Source: Paludibacteraceae bacterium (GTDB lineage Bacteria > Bacteroidota > Bacteroidia > Bacteroidales > Paludibacteraceae). Taken from it: a stretch of 37,303 nt of DNA. Made by a program: the position numbers and the translations under genes. The DNA is taken from positions 1-37,303 of the forward strand of contig JAFYWK010000080.1 in assembly GCA_017558065.1 (NCBI GenBank), read 5' to 3'. Shown piece after piece: positions 16,746-23,389 of the stretch. Numbering within the stretch: position 1 is the stretch's first letter; every line of letters starts with the position of its first letter. A model generated the notes under the pieces. The model did not search any database. It worked only from the letters and a program-made list of their open reading frames with translations, and was not told where the DNA came from.

Positions 16746-17686
16746 TGTATGCTCTCTATGGCACGCAATTCATCTTCGCTGAAGGTGATATTGTGGATTG
16801 CATTGATATTGTCTTCCAATTGTGCCACACTGCTTGCGCCTACGATGACGCTGGTTACGTTTTTAGCCAACAACCATGCTATTGCCATTTGTGCCAACGA
16901 CTGACCGCGTTCTGCGGCTATTGCGCCTAAGCGTTGAGCGTTGGCTATGGCTTCAGCGGTTACCTGTTCGGGGCGAAGAAATACATTCTTGCTCGCTCTA
17001 CTGCCCGTAGGAATACCGTTGAGGTAGCGATTGGTCAGCAGACCTTGTGCCAGAGGTGAGAAGCATATGAATCCCGACCCGTTGGCTTGTGCTACGGGCA
17101 GGTTCTGCTCTAATGTCTCTCTGTAGGCGATGTTAGCTTTGTACTGACCTATCACGCAGGGTACGTGTGCTTCGCGTAGGTAGTTGTAGCATTCTTGTTG
17201 CTTGTCCGCAGGATAATTGCTGATGCCTGCGTAGAGTGCTTTGCCTGCGCGTACGATGTCCACCAGCGCTTGCATGGTCTCTTCTATGGGGGTGTTGGGG
17301 TCGTAGCGGTGCGAGTAGAAGATATCGAAGTATTCCAATCCTGTGCGGCGCAAACTCTGGTCGCATGATGAAATGAGATATTTGCGTGAGCCGCCATTGC
17401 CGTAAGGTCCGTCCCACATCCAGTATCCTGCTTTGGATGAGATGATCATTTCATCGCGATGGGCTGCTAAATCGTCTCGAAGCACTTTGCCGAAGGTGAT
17501 TTCGGCGGTACCAGGTGCAGGTCCATAGTTGTTGGCGATGTCGAAGTGTGTCACGCCTTTGTCCCAAGCATGAAGGAGCATGTCGCGCGCCACGTCAAAT
17601 GGGTCTTCGCTGCCGAAGTTATGCCATAAACCTAAAGAAACGAGTGGAAGCTGTAGTCCACTATGACCAGAAAAACGATAGTCCAT
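16736..17686 (-). CDS. Aldo/keto reductase, YghZ/GpR-like
   Basis: The 316-residue protein is an NADPH-dependent aldo/keto reductase close to E. coli YghZ (L-glyceraldehyde-3-phosphate reductase): SLGLWHNFG, THFDIANNYGPAPGTAE, IISSKAGYWMWDGPYG, LRRTGLEYFDIFYSHRYD, FSPLAQGLLT and IVGASSVAQLEDN. The tetrad Asp-Tyr-Lys-His is complete. The C-terminus is shorter than in YghZ, ending soon after the IESIQWA helix. Physiological substrate is uncertain. It is the first gene of a two-gene minus-strand operon with the BASS-like transporter. Confidence 0.92.
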   Translation of the reverse strand: MDYRFSGHSGLQLPLVSLGLWHNFGSEDPFDVARDMLLHAWDKGVTHFDIANNYGPAPGTAEITFGKVLRDDLAAHRDEMIISSKAGYWMWDGPYGNGGSRKYLISSCDQSLRRTGLEYFDIFYSHRYDPNTPIEETMQALVDIVRAGKALYAGISNYPADKQQECYNYLREAHVPCVIGQYKANIAYRETLEQNLPVAQANGSGFICFSPLAQGLLTNRYLNGIPTGSRASKNVFLRPEQVTAEAIANAQRLGAIAAERGQSLAQMAIAWLLAKNVTSVIVGASSVAQLEDNINAIHNITFSEDELRAIESIQWA

Positions 17687-17720
17687 AGTATGTGTTAATT
17701 GTAAGATGAATAACTGCCTG

Positions 17721-17752
17721 CAAAGTTACAGCTTTTTTTTGAAATCGGAAAA
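17721..17752 (-). promoter_or_regulatory. Promoter of the aldo/keto reductase operon
   Basis: Minus strand TAACTTTG (17728-17721) with TTTT at the -33 position 20 bases upstream (17752-17749). Confidence 0.7.
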
Positions 17753-17774
17753 ATTATTACCGCTTGTGGCTGAA

Positions 17775-18329
17775 TCATTGCTCGGATTCTAATTCTTTCT
17801 TAAATGGTTTCAAATCAAAATACATCAATCGAGTTGCGTCTAATGTATCGGTCATAGTAAAATACTCAAAATCGTTCTTACGATAGAAATCTGTTGCTTT
17901 AGCATAAGCATCTACCGTAATAAAGCGACAACCCAATTTAGGGTTATTGACCAAATAAGATTTTATCAGATAGAGAATTTGAGAGCCCAAACCATTGCAA
18001 GCATATTCTTTGGATACTGCCAAACGACCAATCTTTGCAGAAGGGTAACTGCGACGACGTTTACTGTTGTGTATACGACGATTGATTCGTCCCCAAATCG
18101 TTTTATAGCGGGGGTCGTATGCTACTTTATCATTAAGCAAACTGAAATAAGCAACGGTTTGCTGCTTTTCTTTATCAATAAAAAGATATGTGACTGCCAT
18201 TAAATCAGCGGAATAATTCTTTGCGTCTTCTATCAAAAAATTATTCAAATCCTCATCTTCAGACAGAAAAGGAAGGATGTCCGTGTCTTGTGTGAGCTGG
18301 ACAAACTCGAAGTCGGCTAACTGCATCAT
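17775..18329 (-). CDS. GNAT acetyltransferase, toxin-like (TacT/AtaT type)
   Basis: The 184-residue protein has the GNAT fold features of acetyltransferase toxins: LDDFL-like LNNFLIEDAKNY at 28-39, VTYLFID at 46-52, YPSAKIGRLAVSKEY at 95-109, the acetyl-CoA loop CNGLGSQ at 111-117, CRFITVDAY at 134-142 and the FYRKNDF segment (148-154) with the catalytic-type Tyr149. Known relatives acetylate the amino group of charged tRNAs and stop translation. It starts at a double ATG (18329/18326) whose first codon overlaps the stop of the small upstream gene as ATGA, the usual antitoxin-toxin arrangement. Targets here are not known. Confidence 0.87.
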   Translation of the reverse strand: MMQLADFEFVQLTQDTDILPFLSEDEDLNNFLIEDAKNYSADLMAVTYLFIDKEKQQTVAYFSLLNDKVAYDPRYKTIWGRINRRIHNSKRRRSYPSAKIGRLAVSKEYACNGLGSQILYLIKSYLVNNPKLGCRFITVDAYAKATDFYRKNDFEYFTMTDTLDATRLMYFDLKPFKKELESEQ

Positions 18330-18484
18330 AATACAGTTGGGAATTTAGCCATAATTGCACGATAAGTATCCATCGCGCGCTTTACTTTCTCTGAAGAAAC
18401 TGGTTTTGGATGCTCCACAGCATACTCAAAACGACGAGCATCTTCGCCGAAAAGTGTTGGTGTTTCTTTAATTGGTCTTGCCAT
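18326..18484 (-). CDS. 52-residue putative antitoxin of the GNAT pair
   Basis: ATG at 18484 to TGA at 18328-18326 encodes 52 residues: it starts MARPIKETPTLFGEDARRFE, continues with a Lys/Arg-rich helix (SSEKVKRAMDTYRAIMAKF) and ends PTVL. It shares four bases with the toxin start and sits 29 bp from a consensus promoter. It does not look like the ribbon-helix-helix DUF1778 antitoxins usual for TacT/AtaT toxins. Antitoxin assignment is by position, size and coupling. Confidence 0.82.
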   Translation of the reverse strand: MARPIKETPTLFGEDARRFEYAVEHPKPVSSEKVKRAMDTYRAIMAKFPTVL

Positions 18485-18512
18485 AGTTGTAATAGTTCAG
18501 TTGTTTTCGCTG

Positions 18513-18544
18513 CAAAGTTAGCGTTTTTTTGTCAATTATACAAA
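18513..18544 (-). promoter_or_regulatory. Promoter of the GNAT toxin-antitoxin pair
   Basis: Minus strand TTTG (18544-18541), 20-base spacer, TAACTTTG (18520-18513). Confidence 0.85.
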
Positions 18545-18579
18545 TATATGAGTGATTTTTGTTATTTTTTCTGCAATTT

Positions 18580-18645
18580 TCATGCCATATTATAGAAGAG
18601 CATTGCTCCTCCGCCTACCCATTTGACAAATGGTTTCGCTTTCAT
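18580..18645 (-). pseudogene. 21-residue stub resembling the N-terminus of Dam-type DNA methylases
   Basis: ATG at 18645 to TGA at 18582-18580 encodes MKAKPFVKWVGGGAMLFYNM plus Ala. The first 13 residues resemble the opening of Dam/MT-alpha adenine methylases (K-x-F-L-K-W-A-G-G-K, the SAM-binding motif). Nothing of the rest of a methylase follows; downstream on this strand is the toxin-antitoxin promoter. It could be a remnant of a lost methylase or a genuine short leader peptide; the intact promoter at 18670 keeps the latter possible. Confidence 0.5.
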
Positions 18646-18669
18646 TGTTGGTGTTTCTTATTTCGGGTG

Positions 18670-18701
18670 CAAATATACAACATGTTTTTGACATGAGCAA
18701 A
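18670..18701 (-). promoter_or_regulatory. Promoter of the methylase-like stub
   Basis: Minus strand TTTG (18701-18698), 20-base spacer, TATATTTG (18677-18670), followed by cacc. It would give a leader of about 18 nt before the ATG at 18645. Confidence 0.78.
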
Positions 18702-18791
18702 TAAAAGTTGGAATTTGTCGAAAAATTAGCTTAAACAAATAACATAATTGGATCTCTTTCGAATGCAATGGATAGAGTTGTGGTGGTTTTG

Positions 18792-18823
18792 TTTGCATAT
18801 GTCGGAAAAATGTAGTACCTTTG
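18792..18823 (+). promoter_or_regulatory. Promoter of the TPR/HTH regulator gene
   Basis: TTTG (18792-18795), 20-base spacer catatgtcggaaaaatgtag, TACCTTTG (18816-18823). Confidence 0.88.
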
Positions 18824-18850
18824 TCGGCGGAAAGAGAAACGCATCGCGGA

Positions 18851-20347
18851 ATGAAAAGTATAGCTGAACATATACGGCAGAAAGCATGCAGAATGGTCTG
18901 TGTGGTGGGATTGGTGTGTAGTGCGATGTGTGGACTAAGTTCGTGTGGTTGGCATGAGGCGAAGGAAGTGATTGCAGTAGCAGATAGTTTGGACCAAACG
19001 GAGCATGTGATATACGATGATACGGCTGCATTAGGTAGAACTATTCGCAGTTTAGATAATCCATTTGGTCGATTATTCCAACGTAACACCCTCGGCAAAG
19101 CATATTATTATATGGGGCGGAACTTCAGTCTATCCAATCAGATTCCTAAGGCAGCCGATTGCTATATTGAAGCCGACCGTTTACAGATTGATGACCCTAT
19201 TTATCGCGGACGGGTGAACTCCTGTATGGGCTATATATGTACACAAAACAACGACCACGATAGTTTAGCCTTAATCTTTTATGAGCGAGCAAGTGAACAT
19301 CTTAAAGCAAGTGATAATCATTGGTATTATGCGCAAATTTTGTTAAATCGTTCTGAGTGCTGCATCAGGTTACATAATTATTTCATAGCGGATAGTCTTT
19401 TACAAATTGCAAAATCATATCAATTGGATAGCGCATACCAAGCACGCTATTACGAAACACTGGGGCTTTATTTCTATGAACAGCAGCTGTATGATTCGGC
19501 ATTAGTCTATTTTAAACGAGGATTGATTTATTGGCAAAGTGAGGGAGAAAAGTGCTTCAGTTATATGAAAATCATGCAAGCGTATTTTTTTAGAGCAAAA
19601 GACATAAAGAGTGCTATTCCATATGCCAAATTAATTGTAGAGCATTCTACAAATCCCAATTATTTATCCAACGCATACTATTGTTTGATGCAAGATGCAA
19701 AAACGAAGAATGACACACCACTTTTAAGTCTATATGCTCATGCTCGCGAAGATGCTAATAGATTACTGAATCAAGCAATAAGTGTATATGCAGGAGCAAT
19801 TCCTAAATTGATGGAGTATTTGCAAAATCCACACCCTCTACGTTGGATAAGGATTGTATTGCTCTATTTTGTGGTTTTGTGTATCGTTCTAATACTTGGT
19901 GTTTTTGCTTATCGCAAGTATGCCATCACTCAAAAGCAAGTGTCGGATAATCAAATAGTTAATTTGTCTGCGCAAGTGCAGGAACAACACGATAAGTTGC
20001 AAGAGCATAATAAACTACATTCCTACGAAAAGCATTTAGATAAAATTCGTAGAAAATACCCGAAACCACTTAACCGATGGAATGAATATACTGAATTAAA
20101 AAAAGATATTCAACCTTATTTGCTTAACTGGTTTATGCGTCTGGAAGATTTAAATCTCACGAATAGAGAAAAGGTCTTCTGTGTGGTAAGTTTTGTTTAT
20201 CCACAAATGGCTACAGAAGATTTAGCCAACTATCTATGTATTACCAAGGATGCACTCCCCGTTCGCAAAAATCGTATTGCTAAAAAGTTGGGTATCACAT
20301 CTATAGAATTGGCAGTTTTCTTACAAAAGTTAGTTAACAATGAGTAA
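18851..20347 (+). CDS. Lipoprotein-signal TPR protein with transmembrane segment and C-terminal HTH
   Basis: The ATG at 18851 gives a 498-residue protein; the longer frame starts inside the -7 box. A hydrophobic leader ends in lipobox LSSC (Cys32). Residues about 75-330 are helical repeats of TPR type (GKAYYYMGRNFSLSNQIPKA, LGLYFYEQQLYDSALVYF and others). A membrane helix at about 335-353 is followed by a coiled coil (NLSAQVQEQHDKLQEHN) and a C-terminal winged/LuxR-like HTH region (about 445-495; ATEDLANYLCITKDALPVRK). Topology would put the TPRs in the periplasm and the HTH in the cytosol, a one-component sensor plan frequent in Bacteroidetes. Ligand and targets are unknown; the adjacent lipoprotein genes are candidates. 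Confidence 0.85.
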   Translation: MKSIAEHIRQKACRMVCVVGLVCSAMCGLSSCGWHEAKEVIAVADSLDQTEHVIYDDTAALGRTIRSLDNPFGRLFQRNTLGKAYYYMGRNFSLSNQIPKAADCYIEADRLQIDDPIYRGRVNSCMGYICTQNNDHDSLALIFYERASEHLKASDNHWYYAQILLNRSECCIRLHNYFIADSLLQIAKSYQLDSAYQARYYETLGLYFYEQQLYDSALVYFKRGLIYWQSEGEKCFSYMKIMQAYFFRAKDIKSAIPYAKLIVEHSTNPNYLSNAYYCLMQDAKTKNDTPLLSLYAHAREDANRLLNQAISVYAGAIPKLMEYLQNPHPLRWIRIVLLYFVVLCIVLILGVFAYRKYAITQKQVSDNQIVNLSAQVQEQHDKLQEHNKLHSYEKHLDKIRRKYPKPLNRWNEYTELKKDIQPYLLNWFMRLEDLNLTNREKVFCVVSFVYPQMATEDLANYLCITKDALPVRKNRIAKKLGITSIELAVFLQKLVNNE

Positions 20348-20365
20348 TTTTACCATTTTCGCAAT

Positions 20366-20398
20366 ATTATCAAATACAATCCATAATCATTTGATAAT
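20366..20398. promoter_or_regulatory. Perfect AT-rich inverted repeat, possible operator or weak terminator
   Basis: attatcaaat (20366-20375) and atttgataat (20389-20398) form a perfect 10-bp inverted repeat with a 13-base spacer. A further attatcaat half-site lies at 20422-20430, 36 bp before the -7 box of the next gene. There is no T-run, which favours a protein-binding site. Confidence 0.5.
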
Positions 20399-20465
20399 CA
20401 ACAAATACATGCCATAGTAATATTATCAATTTCTATTTTTTGTTGTTTGTTTCATTAGATTGTTG

Positions 20466-20473
20466 TAATTTTG
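20466..20473 (+). promoter_or_regulatory. -7 element for the first small lipoprotein gene
   Basis: TAATTTTG at 20466-20473; no good TTTG at the -33 position with a 20-base spacer, so the promoter may need an activator. Confidence 0.55.
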
Positions 20474-20491
20474 TATCAAATTTTCAAAATT

Positions 20492-20941
20492 ATGATGATT
20501 ATGAAGAAATTACTTATTATCGCATTGTTCGTACTAGGTTCTTGTGGTAATCAAGGCGAAAGAATACCTTTGTACTATGATGCATGGGGGATTTGTAACG
20601 ATGAGATAGATCCGACAAATAATTGTGCATGGCTTAAGAGTATTATCCAAGACAATAAAGACAATAGATTAATCATAGCCGAAGTGATAGGAACGCTATC
20701 AACAGAGGTGGATAATAGCGAATTAATGCTTGATGAGTTGTTCTATGGTTACCAAATATACTATGAGCATAAGGGCTGTTGGTCTGGTGGTCTACCAGAT
20801 GGTACATACGATTGTATGGGTAATCCAATAGGTGGTACTAGTCTTATTGGTGAATATTTTTACTATCCTGATACGACTGGTAATTCCATTCTGTTCTACA
20901 AATACGAAATAACATACTATAATATTATCTATGAACACTAA
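20492..20941 (+). CDS. Small lipoprotein with WLKSII / YDCMGNPIGG motifs
   Basis: The product is 149 residues from the ATG at 20492 (MMIMKKLL), or 146 from the ATG at 20501. The leader ends in lipobox LGSC. After cleavage the protein has NNCAWLKSIIQDN, YEHKGCW, GTYDCMGNPIGG and a Tyr-rich end. This order (NLPWLKEII ... YDCdGN-C-fGG) is that of a common Bacteroides family of small lipoproteins of unknown function, here strongly diverged. Composition is AT-rich relative to the core genes. Likely outer-membrane or periplasmic. It ends in one copy of the duplicated sequence at 20943. Confidence 0.75.
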   Translation: MMIMKKLLIIALFVLGSCGNQGERIPLYYDAWGICNDEIDPTNNCAWLKSIIQDNKDNRLIIAEVIGTLSTEVDNSELMLDELFYGYQIYYEHKGCWSGGLPDGTYDCMGNPIGGTSLIGEYFYYPDTTGNSILFYKYEITYYNIIYEH

Positions 20942-20942
20942 T

Positions 20943-20995
20943 TTAACCACTCTTTACCCCATTGAATTATTGATACCTTGCCCAGTTCTGTGTGA
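20943..20995. repeat. Copy 1 of a duplicated intergenic sequence
   Basis: ttaaccactctttacccc and the following attgaat, then cagttctgtgtga, recur at 22904-22960. In this copy the terminator hairpin has decayed: the left arm cttgcccagtt is kept but the right arm reads acggggtat, leaving only an alternative short pairing atacc/ggtat. Confidence 0.85.
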
Positions 20996-21073
20996 CGGGG
21001 TATGTCTTGTGTATGAACTTATATCTTTCGCTTGGCTTATGTTTATGTTTTGCAGCAGATTTTGCAAGGTTGG

Positions 21074-21105
21074 CTTGTAAATATGATATATTATTTGTAA
21101 CTTTG
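21074..21105 (+). promoter_or_regulatory. Promoter of the second lipoprotein gene
   Basis: CTTG (21074-21077, one mismatch to TTTG), 20-base spacer, TAACTTTG (21098-21105). The ATG at 21147 lies 41 bp downstream. Confidence 0.75.
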
Positions 21106-21146
21106 TGGCGATTTTTAATAAAACCGATTATTAACATCTAAATTTA

Positions 21147-21842
21147 ATGACCATGAAAAAGATATCATGTTTAATAAGATTATCACTATGCTTGTTAATG
21201 ATATTTATAACAACAGGCTGTCCTACGCTCCCTCCTCCTGATTTGTCTAGTAGCATTCGGTTGATTAAATTTAAGGACTCTACAGATAAAAATTACATTT
21301 TAGCTCATTATGAATCTAAAAGTAGGTATTCTGATGGAGAATATGCGCAAGTCATGCGCTTTAACATGTGTACCTCTCATTCGGATCATCATTATATAGA
21401 TGAATGGGGATTTGATTTTCCAGAGAGTCATCGTTTCCCTTATTGGGAACTGCCTAATGGATGGCTGTTAATAGATTGGCGATACTATGGTTTCCCTTAT
21501 AATAAAGATCAAGCGGTCGTTCTCAATCAAAAGTGGGAAACTTTATACCAATATGATAGTTGGTTTTTTCCAAAAGATATGATACGTCATAAGAAGCCAA
21601 TATCCGAGTGGATAGAGGTTGATTTACACCAATTAGAAACATTTTTAGAGAAAACCTATTCAACAGAAGTATTGCAATTAGTGAATCAAACTAAAAATGC
21701 TTGGGATTTTTATGATGTTGATGATGGCTATTGTTCTTGTGAAATGCCTGAAAAGTTAGATTCAGTATGGAGTGTATTTCAAGCAGATTTGTCTAATTTT
21801 ATTGAAGCAGGCAATAGAATCATTGATATAAAAGTAAATTAA
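21147..21842 (+). CDS. Lipoprotein of unknown function
   Basis: The 231-residue protein begins MTMKKISCLIRLSLCLLMIF and has lipobox ITTGC, then a Pro-rich start of the mature chain. The body is aromatic-rich (ELPNGWLLIDWRYYGFPYN, DSWFFPKDM) with Cys in DGYCSCEMPE. I do not recognise the family. The segment IRLIKFKDSTDKNYILAHY resembles IAFFQFTDSTLIDKAVLSFY in the next gene, so the two may be diverged paralogues. The next gene begins 5 bp downstream, so they are co-transcribed. Confidence 0.75.
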   Translation: MTMKKISCLIRLSLCLLMIFITTGCPTLPPPDLSSSIRLIKFKDSTDKNYILAHYESKSRYSDGEYAQVMRFNMCTSHSDHHYIDEWGFDFPESHRFPYWELPNGWLLIDWRYYGFPYNKDQAVVLNQKWETLYQYDSWFFPKDMIRHKKPISEWIEVDLHQLETFLEKTYSTEVLQLVNQTKNAWDFYDVDDGYCSCEMPEKLDSVWSVFQADLSNFIEAGNRIIDIKVN

Positions 21843-21846
21843 AATT

Positions 21847-22566
21847 ATGATGGTTATGAAAAGATTGTATTTGTTAAGAAATAATAAATTTGGCAAAGTG
21901 ATGAAAACAAGATTATGTTTTATTCTCTCTCTTACAGTATTTTTATGTAGCTGTCAACATCCTGATTTAGTTGGGAACCATCATGGAGGAGGCGAAATCG
22001 CTTTTTTCCAATTTACAGATTCTACTTTAATTGATAAAGCAGTTTTAAGTTTTTACCCTCCATTATCTTTTAAAACAGACTATGTGCATTCATGGGGAGA
22101 AACTTGCTGGGTTCCATTGTATCCTAAAAACTTGGAGGGACAACCTATTTTTGGGAAAGACGGTTATCTTGGCACCAATCATTTACTGAACTGGAAAATA
22201 GGCGATGTCTATACGCTTGAGGATTTAATCAATACTCCAAAGTACATTGCTTTGAAAGATGGATACTATATTTGTTATCCATTTACCGAGTTAGTATCAT
22301 TTGGATGTTATGTTAATGTAGATTGGAAGGATTTGTTAACAACGAATATGGATAATGTTGAAGTTTGCACAACTCAACCATATTTGAAACGCTACGTAAT
22401 TCATGAGGATGAATTGGTGAGACTAACCAAAAAATCTACGATGCACTTTAAGGGAGTAAAGAAGGATATGATAGTGATTGATGATGTTGTTGAGGTTTTA
22501 AACAAATTAATAGAAACCAACACCATAGAAGATCATTGTCATTTTGTTCAACGGTATTGTAATTAA
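21847..22566 (+). CDS. Lipoprotein of unknown function, possible paralogue of the preceding one
   Basis: From the ATG at 21847 the product is 239 residues (MMVMKRLYLLRNNKFGKVMK); the internal ATG at 21901 gives MKTRLCFILSLTVFLCSCQH, a cleaner lipoprotein signal with lipobox LCSC and probably the functional start. The body has FFQFTDST, DYVHSWGETCWVPLYP and a C-terminal charged helix. No family recognised. It follows the preceding lipoprotein by 5 bp. AT-rich, unlike the core genes. Confidence 0.72.
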   Translation: MMVMKRLYLLRNNKFGKVMKTRLCFILSLTVFLCSCQHPDLVGNHHGGGEIAFFQFTDSTLIDKAVLSFYPPLSFKTDYVHSWGETCWVPLYPKNLEGQPIFGKDGYLGTNHLLNWKIGDVYTLEDLINTPKYIALKDGYYICYPFTELVSFGCYVNVDWKDLLTTNMDNVEVCTTQPYLKRYVIHEDELVRLTKKSTMHFKGVKKDMIVIDDVVEVLNKLIETNTIEDHCHFVQRYCN

Positions 22567-22584
22567 TAATTAATTTGCAAGATT

Positions 22585-22926
22585 ATGAACTGAAGATTTT
22601 ATATTTTACTGCTATGTTGGTTTGTGGAATAATACATGCACAAGAATACCAAATAGCGGAAATTGATGAAATGGCATATTTATTTTTTAATAATAGGCGA
22701 GGTTGTTGATAATAATAATTTGGAAAACTCAGAAAGTGAAACGATAGTTTCCACTTCCATCTACACTATTAGTGGTCAGTTGATACAAACTGTTGTTGGT
22801 GGTCAGCGTGATGTATTGCATCTACCTATTGGAATGTATATTCTACAACACCGTATGAGCAATGATAGTGTAAGGAGTGAGAAAATTACCAATAACCACC
22901 ATATTAACCACTCTTTACCCCATTGA
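22585..22926 (+). pseudogene. Frameshifted remnant of a secreted protein with a T9SS-like C-terminal tail
   Basis: An ATG at 22585 is followed by a stop two codons later, but restoring one base in the A-run after ATG opens a frame with a signal peptide (LKILYFTAMLVCGIIHAQ) and EYQIAEIDEMAYLFF before a stop. A second shift leads into a frame to 22926 with SIYTISGQLIQTV, LPIGMYILQ, the pattern of a type A T9SS C-terminal domain (compare LYTLTGSLVQ and YPAGSYLLL in the gene at 32281). The region between is too short for a passenger domain, so an internal deletion is likely as well. Confidence 0.65.
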
Positions 22927-22960
22927 ATAATCTATTGATTACTTGCTCAGTTCTGTGTGA
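22904..22960. repeat. Copy 2 of the duplicated intergenic sequence
   Basis: Matches 20943-20995 over ttaaccactctttacccc, attgaat and cagttctgtgtga with a few substitutions and a short insertion. In this copy the following hairpin terminator is intact. Confidence 0.85.
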
Positions 22961-22978
22961 ACTGGGCAAGTTTTTTTT
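22942..22978 (+). terminator. Intrinsic terminator after the lipoprotein cluster
   Basis: cttgctcagtt (22942-22952) pairs with aactgggcaag (22960-22970) through one T-G pair, 7-base loop, then eight T. Confidence 0.9.
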
Positions 22979-23076
22979 ATGCTCGTATGGTGCGGGGGGC
23001 AGGAGTGCAGAGGTGGACGAACGATCACTCGCTATGGCTCGTGTACGTTTAGAATTGTCATATAGTCACCTACAGG

Positions 23077-23109
23077 GTGGTAACGAGGTGGTAACGATGT
23101 GGTAACGAA
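23077..23109. repeat. Three 11-bp tandem repeats
   Basis: gtggtaacgag, gtggtaacgat and gtggtaacgaa follow one another with only the last base changing. The period of 11 bp is about one helical turn, which would place the sites on one DNA face. Confidence 0.8.
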
Positions 23110-23145
23110 ACGTGAAAGAGACTAAGGAGTGGAGTGATGTGACGG

Positions 23146-23236
23146 TTGAGCGGAGCCGTGTTTTTACCCTCTTAGTATGTATTATTTCCCCTGTATAGGG
23201 GGAAATTATACTAAGGGGGGTACGGCTCCTGCTCAA
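23146..23236. repeat. 91-bp compound palindrome / structured RNA candidate
   Basis: Outer arms ttgagcggagccgt (23146-23159) and acggctcctgctcaa (23222-23236) pair with one bulge; inside, accc/gggt and cttagtat/atactaag; innermost atttcccc/ggggaaat around a short loop. The arms together give over 30 paired positions. It could be a MITE-like palindrome or a folded RNA. Confidence 0.75.
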
Positions 23237-23264
23237 AACAGGCTTGGAAATTCCTCTTGCGGTG

Positions 23265-23281
23265 CCCGAATAGCATTCGGG
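23265..23281. other. Perfect hairpin
   Basis: cccgaat, loop agc, attcggg. No T-run follows on the plus strand. Confidence 0.6.
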
Positions 23282-23335
23282 GAAATGGACATAGATACAC
23301 ACTCCACACTATCACATAAAAAAATGTGTCGAACG

Positions 23336-23367
23336 TTTGCATATGTCAAAAAAAAGTAGTAACTTTG
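23336..23367 (+). promoter_or_regulatory. Promoter of the amidase/MCE operon
   Basis: TTTG (23336-23339), 20-base spacer catatgtcaaaaaaaagtag, TAACTTTG (23360-23367). The ATG at 23390 is 22 bp downstream. Confidence 0.9.
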
Positions 23368-23389
23368 CACGATTTTTGTACACAAGGAA

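Larger units (their letters stand above)
22979..23335. other. Gene-free stretch with repeats and hairpins
   Basis: No convincing gene is seen on either strand. It holds three 11-bp tandem units (23077-23109), a 91-bp compound palindrome (23146-23236), a small palindrome ggaaattcc (23246-23254), a perfect 7-bp hairpin (23265-23281) and a short cacat/atgtg hairpin (23313-23328) just before the amidase promoter. Confidence 0.7.
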
